A DNA stretch of 11,317 nucleotides from an uncultured Bacilli bacterium (GTDB taxonomy: Bacteria; Bacillota_I; Bacilli_A; RF39; UBA660): contig CANRPB010000040.1 in the NCBI GenBank assembly GCA_947632415.1, positions 1 through 11,317 on the forward strand, in the 5' to 3' direction. The translations under genes were made by a program, and so were the position numbers. This document shows positions 6,212-11,317 of this stretch, one piece after another (position 1 is the stretch's first letter; every line of letters starts with the position of its first letter). A model generated the notes under the pieces. That model made no database searches, was not told the DNA's origin, and saw only the letters and a program-made list of their open reading frames with translations.

Positions 6212-8509
6212 ATGGTTGAAACACAAAACGCATTAGAAAACCTTAAAGTCGTAAAAAGAAACGGTCGTAAACTAGTCGACTTTAACGGAACAAAAATAGC
6301 CATAGCAATAAAAAAAGGCTTTGACGATCCAACAATAGAAGAAGGAAAATATACAGAAAAAGATATTCAAAAAGTATATCACTCCGTTATAAAAAAAATA
6401 GAAGCCTTAGCGCAAGAAACAAACAAAATAAAAATAGAAGAAATTCAAGACTTGATAGAAGAAGAAATGGAAAAGAAAGGCTACTCCGACGTTTTCCATG
6501 CCTTTAGTGAATACCGCGAAAGAAGAAACAACTCAAGAAAACTCTTTTTTGACGAAAAAAAGACCCACAAATTTTTAAAATCAATCGAAGGATTAGGACT
6601 AAAAAGCGCCAACGAAGACGACGCTAAAAGAGAAAACGCCAACGTCGATGGAGATACAGCCATGGGAACAATGCTTCAATATGGAAGCACCATCTCCAAA
6701 GAATTTGCTAAATCATATCTAATGAAACCAAAATTCAGCGAAGCACACGACGATGGAGATATTCACATCCACGACATGGACTTTTTAGCCATGGGTACAA
6801 CAACATGCATGCAAATAGAACTAGACAAACTATTCAAAAACGGCTTTTCAACAGGACATGGCTTTCTAAGATGTCCAAACGACATAATGTCCTACTCAGC
6901 CCTAGCAGCCATTGCTATACAATCAAACCAAAACGATCAACACGGAGGCCAAAGCATACCAGCCTTTGATTACTATATGGCCCCAGGCGTCGTAAAAACA
7001 TTCAAAAAACAATTTAAACAACAAATATACGATTTCCTTGATTACTCAGACATAACAACATTCATCAACATGGAAAAAGTAGCCAAAGAAATAGACAAAC
7101 TCACAACCATCGATATCGACATTGAAATATTTGAACCATTCTATAAAGAATCAATGTCAGTAAAAAGACTATTTGAAAAAAGCTACGAAAAATCACTACA
7201 AAAAGTTGATCGCATAACATATCAAGCCATGGAAGCATTTGTACATAACCTAAATACAATGCACTCAAGAGCAGGCGCACAAGTACCATTTTCATCAGTC
7301 AACTTTGGAACCGACACCTCAAAAGAAGGAAGAATGGTTACCAGAAACTTCTTATTAGCCATCAATGAAGGACTAGGACACGGAGAAACACCAATTTTCC
7401 CTGTATCCATTTTCAAAGTAAAAGAAGGAATAAACTACAACAAAGAAGACCCAAACTATGATTTATTCAAACTAGCATGCAAAGTATCAGCCAAAAGACT
7501 ATTTCCAAACTTCTCATTTATCGACGCACCATTTAATATAAGTTACTATAAAAAAGGCGACTATAAAACAGAAGTAGGATATATGGGATGTAGAACAAGA
7601 GTCATGAGCGACGTAACAGATAGAAACAACGAAACAACCGGAGGAAGAGGAAACTTATCATTTACATCGATAAATTTACCAAGAATCGCCATTAAACACG
7701 GTATTTGTCTAAACGAAAGAGAAAAAGCCGACATGCAAGGATTCTTCGATGAATTAGAAGAAAAAATGGAACTAGTAAGAGATCAACTACTAGAACGATT
7801 CGAAATTCAATGCAGTAAAAGATGCTACAACTTTCCTTTTCTACTAGAACAAGGAGTATGGACCGATGGAGATAAACTAAAACCAACCGATCGCTTAAGA
7901 AAAGTTTTAAAACACGGTAGTTTAACAATTGGATTTATAGGACTTGCCGAAACACTAAAAGCCCTAACAGGAAAACATCACGGAGAAGACCCTAACTCAC
8001 AAAAACTCGGACTCGAAATAATAAAATTTATGAGAAACAAAACAGACGAATTTGCCCGTGAATACAATCTAAACTTCACATTAATCGCCACCCCAGCCGA
8101 AGGATTGTCAGGACGATTTGTAAATATTGATAGAGCCATTTATGGCAAAATAAAAGGCGTTACAGACAGAGAATACTACACAAACTCATTTCACATACCA
8201 GTTTACTATAATATAAGTATTGCCGACAAAATAAAACTAGAAGCACCATACCATAATTTAACAAATGGTGGACACATTACATACATTGAACTTGACGGTA
8301 ATACCGTTATGAACACAGACGCATTTGAAAGCGTCATAAGACTAATGAAAGAAAGTGGCATCGGCTATGGAGCCATCAACCACCCAGTTGACAGAGATCC
8401 CGTTTGTGGATACGTTGGAGTCATAGGAGACGTATGCCCAGGATGTGGTAGAAAAGAATTTGACAGTGTACCACTAGAAGTAATAAACAACTTAAATTGT
8501 GATTGTTAG
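6212..8509 (+). CDS. nrdD: Anaerobic (class III) ribonucleoside-triphosphate reductase, large part lacking the glycyl-radical motif
   Basis: Reduces ribonucleotides to deoxyribonucleotides without oxygen. The 765 residues comprise an N-terminal ATP-cone (about 10-105, starting KVVKRNGRKLVDFNG) and the ten-stranded barrel core, with signatures such as DGDIHIHDMD, the HSRAGAQVPFSS segment and YMGCRTRV carrying the presumed thiyl cysteine C460. The C-terminus has DPVCGYVGVIGDVCPGCG, the family's zinc-site region (C732, C742, C745). The usual family continuation, RVTGYL with the glycyl radical, is absent: the chain ends in LNCDC and a TAG stop. That motif lies in the next small gene in another frame. 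The start at 6212 is chosen for its GGGAGG 8 nt upstream and because the promoter overlaps the earlier ATG. Operon with the radical-domain gene and nrdG. Whether the split is natural or a frameshift is open. Confidence 0.93.
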   Translation: MVETQNALENLKVVKRNGRKLVDFNGTKIAIAIKKGFDDPTIEEGKYTEKDIQKVYHSVIKKIEALAQETNKIKIEEIQDLIEEEMEKKGYSDVFHAFSEYRERRNNSRKLFFDEKKTHKFLKSIEGLGLKSANEDDAKRENANVDGDTAMGTMLQYGSTISKEFAKSYLMKPKFSEAHDDGDIHIHDMDFLAMGTTTCMQIELDKLFKNGFSTGHGFLRCPNDIMSYSALAAIAIQSNQNDQHGGQSIPAFDYYMAPGVVKTFKKQFKQQIYDFLDYSDITTFINMEKVAKEIDKLTTIDIDIEIFEPFYKESMSVKRLFEKSYEKSLQKVDRITYQAMEAFVHNLNTMHSRAGAQVPFSSVNFGTDTSKEGRMVTRNFLLAINEGLGHGETPIFPVSIFKVKEGINYNKEDPNYDLFKLACKVSAKRLFPNFSFIDAPFNISYYKKGDYKTEVGYMGCRTRVMSDVTDRNNETTGGRGNLSFTSINLPRIAIKHGICLNEREKADMQGFFDELEEKMELVRDQLLERFEIQCSKRCYNFPFLLEQGVWTDGDKLKPTDRLRKVLKHGSLTIGFIGLAETLKALTGKHHGEDPNSQKLGLEIIKFMRNKTDEFAREYNLNFTLIATPAEGLSGRFVNIDRAIYGKIKGVTDREYYTNSFHIPVYYNISIADKIKLEAPYHNLTNGGHITYIELDGNTVMNTDAFESVIRLMKESGIGYGAINHPVDRDPVCGYVGVIGDVCPGCGRKEFDSVPLEVINNLNCDC

Positions 8510-8522
8510 AAAGGATGATTTT

Positions 8523-8708
8523 ATGGAAAAAATAGTTGGAGAGGGAATTGGTTTTGAAAGAATTAGAAGAGTTACAGGATATCTTGCAGGAGATGTAAAA
8601 AGATTCAACAACGGAAAAAGAGCCGAAGAAAAAGACAGAGTAAAGCATACAGGCATTAAAGAAGTTATCAAAGAAAATTGCTGCAATGAAAATAAGACTT
8701 GCTGCTGA
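8523..8708 (+). CDS. Stand-alone glycyl-radical domain of class III ribonucleotide reductase (split NrdD C-terminus)
   Basis: A 61-residue protein matching the C-terminal glycyl-radical segment of NrdD: GIGFERIRRVTGYLAGDVKR with radical Gly19, then RFNNGKRAEEKDRVKH. It has its own ribosome-binding site (GAAAGGA, 8509-8515) 7 nt before the ATG and starts 13 nt after the nrdD stop, in a different frame. The C-terminus is cysteine-rich (C53, C54, C60, C61); the last pair is encoded within the 23-nt overlap with nrdG. If the split is real, this chain must dock on the NrdD core and receive the radical from NrdG, much as the spare-part protein YfiD/GrcA does for pyruvate formate-lyase. Alternatively a +1 shift near 8504-8507 would fuse it to NrdD (…NCDVRKDDFMEK…), through a programmed shift, mutation or sequence error. 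Confidence 0.8.
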   Translation: MEKIVGEGIGFERIRRVTGYLAGDVKRFNNGKRAEEKDRVKHTGIKEVIKENCCNENKTCC

Positions 8709-9237
8709 TTTACAAACAGATAGTATCGTTGATGGGACTGGCATTAGAACCGTTATATGGACACAAGGATGCCCACACAACTGCTTAGGATGCCATAATC
8801 CCTCAACACATAGTTTTAAAGAAGGAGCCTTAATTGACATCGAAGTCATCAAAGAAAAAATAGACAATCTTGTTTTTCAAGACGGAATAACATTCTCCGG
8901 AGGTGACCCAATGTGTCAAGCAGACGCCTGCTTAGAAATTGCTAAGTATGCCATCAAAAAAGGATTAAATATATGGTGTTATACAGGTTATACTTTTGAA
9001 GAACTACTCAAAATGAGTAAAACCAAAAAAAGTATTATAGAATTTCTAAAATGTATTGATGTCTTAGTAGACGGTAAATTCATGCTAGAACACAGATCAC
9101 TAGACTGTAAATACTGTGGTTCAACCAATCAAAGACTAATTGACGTAAAAAAAAGTCTAGAAACATCATCAATTTGCTTGTGGAACACCGATATCGATCT
9201 AATACCAAATAGAAAAAAAGAATATTTATATATTTAA
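8686..9237 (+). CDS. nrdG: Anaerobic ribonucleotide reductase activating protein (radical SAM)
   Basis: Activase that uses S-adenosylmethionine and a 4Fe-4S cluster to generate the glycyl radical on NrdD. The 183 residues show the cluster motif C29-PHN-C33-LG-C36-HNP, the upstream DGTGIRTVIWTQGCPHNC context typical of NrdG, and SGGDP (71-75) for SAM binding. A further Cys pair (CKYCGSTNQR) lies near residue 145. The start is the ATG whose product begins MKIRLAADLQTDSIVDG, as in the family. It overlaps the preceding radical-domain gene by 23 nt with no strong SD, suggesting translational coupling, which fits the fact that the two proteins must interact. Followed by a terminator at 9266-9291. 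Confidence 0.95.
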   Translation: MKIRLAADLQTDSIVDGTGIRTVIWTQGCPHNCLGCHNPSTHSFKEGALIDIEVIKEKIDNLVFQDGITFSGGDPMCQADACLEIAKYAIKKGLNIWCYTGYTFEELLKMSKTKKSIIEFLKCIDVLVDGKFMLEHRSLDCKYCGSTNQRLIDVKKSLETSSICLWNTDIDLIPNRKKEYLYI

Positions 9238-9265
9238 ATCTTATATTTTTAATTTTCTAAAAATA

Positions 9266-9291
9266 GGTACTTGATTAAAAGTATCTTTTTT
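9266..9291 (+). terminator. Rho-independent terminator of the nrdD-nrdG operon
   Basis: GGTACTT (9266-9272) pairs with AAGTATC (9279-9285) with one G-T wobble, a 6-nt loop and six T bases (9286-9291). It lies 29 nt after the nrdG stop. Confidence 0.75.
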
Positions 9292-9304
9292 GATATATTA
9301 TTAA

Positions 9305-9348
9305 TGTAGAATTATAGCAAAGATTACTGCAAGTGCTATAGTTCTATA
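9305..9348 (+). promoter_or_regulatory. Long inverted repeat upstream of the second pilin-like gene
   Basis: The arms 9305-9319 and 9334-9348 are complementary over 15 positions (two G-T wobbles) around a 14-nt loop. No T-run follows, so it is not a terminator. It lies about 140 nt before the pilin start codon and could be an operator for a dimeric regulator, or an RNA hairpin if transcription starts further upstream. I do not recognise it as a known riboswitch. Confidence 0.55.
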
Positions 9349-9427
9349 AGGGAAATAATAATAAGTATAAAAGAAAATAGAATTTGTAGTTTATATGTAC
9401 TTGTTTATTGAAAATTATTTAACTATT

Positions 9428-9433
9428 TATAAT
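9428..9433 (+). promoter_or_regulatory. Candidate -10 box of the second pilin-like gene
   Basis: A perfect TATAAT 56 bp upstream of the ATG at 9490. The best -35 lookalike, TTGAAA (9408-9413), is only 14 bp away, so the call rests mainly on the -10. Confidence 0.35.
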
Positions 9434-9489
9434 CAAATAATTAATGAATTAGTGGGTAAAATAAATTACAAATAAAAGGAGTGTAGAAA

Positions 9490-10907
9490 ATGAAATATAA
9501 AAAAATAAAGTTAACAAATAGTAACCTAGAGGGGGGGTTATCCAGTCCAATAAAATAAAGGCCTTTACCCTCATAGAACTACTTGCTATAATAGTAATAC
9601 TTGCGATAATTGCAGTAATAACTGTCCCAATAATATTAAATATAATTGAGAATTCAAGAAAGGGAGCAGCAATAGACTCGGCATATGGCTATAAAGACTC
9701 CATCAATAAATATTATGTAACAGAATTATCGAAAAATTCAGATTTTTCATTAGATGGAGAATATACAGTTGGTAACGATGGTTCTATAACAAGTATAGGG
9801 GATGAAACCAAGAATTTTCTAATATCATTTTCAGGAACAAAACCAAGTGGAGGAAAAGTGACAATCGATGATAGTATTGTGACAGGTGCTTGCCTTGTTA
9901 TTGATGATTATAAAGTAGAATTAAAAGATGGAAAATTTACAACAAATGGAAAAGGTGATTGCGCTAATAGTGGTGGAGGTTTAGTTGGAGATCAACCACA
10001 ATATAAAAATAATATAAAATTTCCTATTGGAGAAGAAACTGAAACATATATAGCAGAGGTATACTTAGATCCAACAAATTTAGCAACTGAATGTACCGAA
10101 GAAACTGCAAAACAAAACAGTAAAACGGGAACAAAGACAGGCTGTATGAAGTGGTATGTATATAAAGATTCAGAACCAAATAATCCTTCAAGTGGTACAT
10201 ATACAATGATATTAGACCATAATACAACAGAAAAATTGGTATGGGTATCTTCAGCAGATTATGGTAATGCTGAACAAAAGGTATCAGATGTAGGAATAAC
10301 ATATTCAGGTGGAAGTGTTCCAGAAGGTACTTATGGAAGTTATGGTAATAATAACAGAGGCCCACTAACATTATTAGACCAATTGAAAACAGATACAGAA
10401 GGTTGGCAAACAGATGTGATACCATCAAGTGATACTTATTCACCTAACAATGGATTTGAATGGACGATAGATTATTCAAGTAACGGATATAAAGCCCGTT
10501 TAATAACAGCGGAGGAGATAGCAGAGATAACAAAAAATGATAGATCAGGTGATAATTATAGTATATCTTCCAGTCCAGAAGAACCGTGGACATTACAAAG
10601 TGGTTCGTTCCTATTAGATAAGCAGACAGCCGATTGTTTCAATGATGACAATTGTGATACAACTGGTACAATAAGTAAATATTGGTGGTTGTTTGATAAT
10701 ACAAGTGGATGTACATCATATGGATGTAAAACAGCAGATAGTGGTACGAACGGATATTGGACGTCTTCTCCTAGCGCCGGCATCTCCTATTACGCGTGGT
10801 ATGTGCACTACTTTGGCCGCTTGGACGGCAACTACGTGTACGGTGGTTACGACTACGGCGTGCGCCCAGTAATAACCGTCTCAAAATCTAAATTTCTCCA
10901 AGAATAA
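9490..10907 (+). CDS. Type IV pilin-like surface protein, out of frame at a G7 tract; C-terminal block DGR-variable-like
   Basis: Translation should start at ATG 9490, preceded by AAAGGAG (9475-9481). Read as given, this frame ends after 22 codons (TAA 9556-9558). The long frame (9525-10907) has a stop at 9522 and no usable start before its prepilin signal. One extra G in the run 9531-9537 joins them into a 472-residue protein: a leader of about 25 residues (…NLEGGVIQSNKIKA), then FTLIELLAIIVILAIIAVI, the hallmark type IV prepilin helix with Glu at mature position 5 and a probable cleavage after Ala25. Behind it lies an extracellular region homologous to the gene at 1-906, with conserved GCMKWYVY, ARLITAEE and GCTSYGC. 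It ends in a Tyr/Gly-rich variable-looking segment closing with YGVRPVITVSKS. A GTG at 9858 gives only a truncated form and is rejected as the start. Function (pilus subunit, pseudopilin or adhesin) is inference. The gene may be phase-off, a pseudogene, or a homopolymer miscall. Confidence 0.8.
9531..9537 (+). repeat. Homopolymeric G7 tract in the leader codons of the pilin-like gene
   Basis: Seven consecutive G bases in DNA otherwise about one third G+C, placed between the ribosome-binding site/ATG and the prepilin helix. With eight G the start and pilin frames join; with seven or six they do not (six gives TAA at 9551-9553). Such tracts are known slip sites for phase variation. Confidence 0.75.
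10771..10870 (+). other. GC-rich variable-region-like block at the 3' end of the pilin-like gene (candidate DGR VR)
   Basis: 59 of these 100 bases are G or C and only 16 are A (my count), against about one third G+C in the rest of the gene. It encodes a segment in which Tyr, Gly, Asp, His, Asn and Phe codons ending mostly in C alternate with a scaffold A-W-x-V…G…V…YGVRPV. This is the look of DGR variable regions, where adenines of an AAC-rich template are randomised, in C-type-lectin-like C-termini. The end GGCGTGCGCCC (10857-10867) would be in the position of the initiation-of-mutagenic-homing element. No template repeat or reverse transcriptase is in the window. Confidence 0.6.
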
Positions 10908-11166
10908 TGAGAACGAAAAAAGGTATCAAAGAACAAGAACGGAAAGAAGAATGGAAAACAAGGCAGTAGGGAAGTGACTGCGCACCAGCAGAAAAGGCTG
11001 GTGTGCGGGTCATGCGTGGCAAGCATGACTTGCCATAGTGTCGCGTTCCGGGCAAGGATAAGCGACAAAGCCGAAAAACTAAGAAAGATAGAACATGATA
11101 AAATCATGAACTAAGAAAAGAAAGAAAAGAAAATCCTTACCTCGCGGAAGCGAGACGCGAATTTTG
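10908..11166 (+). ncRNA. Hairpin-rich non-coding element after the variable block
   Basis: About 250 bp between the pilin stop and its terminator, with no convincing gene. Visible helices: a 12-pair stem 10978-10989/10997-11008 (two wobbles, loop AGAAAAG); a perfect 7-pair stem 11009-11015/11023-11029, alternative to TGGCAA/TTGCCA (11017-11022/11030-11035); TGTCGC/GCGACA (11039-11044/11062-11067); CATGAT/ATCATG (11094-11099/11103-11108); and CTCGC-GGAA-GCGAG (11141-11154) with a GNRA loop. Purine-rich linkers separate them. The paralogue at 1-906 lacks all of this. It could be a structured 3' UTR, a DGR-associated structured region, or an unknown RNA; I cannot assign a family. Confidence 0.5.
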
Positions 11167-11217
11167 AAAAAATCTGATAAAAATCACTATTTGATATTTT
11201 ATTAGATTTTTTTGTAT
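11167..11217 (+). terminator. Rho-independent terminator of the second pilin-like gene (repeat of 917-969)
   Basis: The stem arms (11170-11186 and 11192-11209) and seven-T tail (11207-11213) are identical to those of the terminator at 917-969; only the loop differs. It marks the end of the pilin/hairpin transcript and the outer edge of homology between the two paralogous loci. Confidence 0.85.
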
Positions 11218-11251
11218 TTAAACATTAAACTATAACTATAAAAAAATAACA

Positions 11252-11280
11252 TTGATAAAAATAAAAAAATATTATAAAAT
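11252..11280 (+). promoter_or_regulatory. Sigma-A type promoter for the gene at the right edge
   Basis: TTGATA (11252-11257), a 17-bp spacer and TAAAAT (11275-11280, inside TATAAAAT), the same layout as the nrdD promoter. Transcription would start near 11287, leaving a very short leader before the ATG at 11296. Confidence 0.6.
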
Positions 11281-11295
11281 AAAAACGTGATTTAT

Positions 11296-11317
11296 ATGGA
11301 TGGAATATTAATAATTA
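11296..11317 (+). CDS. Possible start of tRNA pseudouridine synthase B (partial)
   Basis: Only seven codons are visible before the window ends: M-D-G-I-L-I-I. Bacterial TruB proteins (uridine-55 pseudouridylation in the tRNA T-loop) commonly begin this way, continuing with NKPKGMTSHDVV-like sequence, which cannot be seen here. No strong ribosome-binding site is present, and GTG 11287 is an in-frame alternative. The identification rests on a very short match and is tentative. Confidence 0.3.

Noticed and set aside
5863..6303. Minus-strand ORF of 146 codons in the A-rich intergenic region
   Set aside because: Phe/Leu/Ile low complexity caused by poly-A tracts, and it runs antisense into the nrdD start and promoter.
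9858..10907. GTG at 9858 as the true start of the second pilin-like gene
   Set aside because: It would discard the prepilin helix and leave a secreted-type domain with no export signal; the frame is open upstream to 9525 and the good ribosome-binding site is at 9475-9481.
11009..11035. H-type pseudoknot formed by the two 6-7 pair stems
   Set aside because: There would be no bases left to cross the first stem (zero-length third loop), so the two stems are more likely alternatives.
10853..11107. Minus-strand ORF of 84 codons over the hairpin region
   Set aside because: Antisense to the pilin tail and hairpins, Phe/Ser/Leu low complexity, no ribosome-binding site.
10908..11166. DGR template repeat within the downstream non-coding region
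   Set aside because: No stretch resembles the variable block or an adenine-rich version of it; only unrelated hairpins are seen.
1..11317. CRISPR array, tRNA, rRNA or insertion sequence
   Set aside because: No regularly spaced repeats, no cloverleaf or rRNA signature, and no transposase with terminal inverted repeats were seen; the Rpn-family gene alone is not an insertion sequence.

Overview
The window is AT-rich bacterial DNA using the standard bacterial code (TGG for Trp, TGA as a real stop). A class III anaerobic ribonucleotide reductase, acetate kinase, a lipoprotein deacetylase, Gram-positive prepilin signals and A-rich codon use suggest an obligately or facultatively anaerobic, low-GC Bacillota/Bacilli-type organism of the uncultured gut kind. 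The taxonomic placement is inference.

Layout. 1-906 is the 3' part of a pilin-like secreted protein gene with its terminator (917-969). 1018-2042 holds a small ORF coupled to a PD-(D/E)XK 'Rpn/transposase' family nuclease. 2077-4279 is a promoter, acetate kinase (ackA) and a DHH/DHHA1 phosphoesterase (NrnA-like) as a two-gene operon, whose likely terminator lies inside the convergent neighbour at 4389-4422. 4276-5842 (minus) holds a polysaccharide-deacetylase lipoprotein followed by a small membrane protein. 5843-6178 is an A-rich divergent intergenic region with the promoter of the anaerobic reductase operon at 6152-6180. 6212-9237 encodes NrdD, a separately encoded glycyl-radical domain, and the NrdG activase, closed by a terminator at 9266-9291.

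9490-10907 is the most striking locus. It is a second pilin-like gene, paralogous to the one at 1-906. It starts from a good ribosome-binding site, but a run of seven G bases puts the start out of frame with a classical type IV prepilin helix (FTLIELL...). One extra G restores a 472-residue protein. Its 3' end carries a sharply GC-rich, Tyr/Gly/Asp-rich block of about 100 bp that looks like the variable region of a diversity-generating retroelement (DGR). This is followed by about 250 bp of hairpin-rich non-coding DNA and a terminator nearly identical to that of the first paralogue. No reverse transcriptase or template repeat is visible, so any DGR would have to act from elsewhere. The window ends in a promoter and the first codons of what may be truB.

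Together: housekeeping anaerobic metabolism (acetate/ATP, dNTP synthesis, small-nucleotide turnover) and envelope modification, flanked by two paralogous surface proteins. One of these appears built for on/off switching at its start and for sequence diversification at its end.
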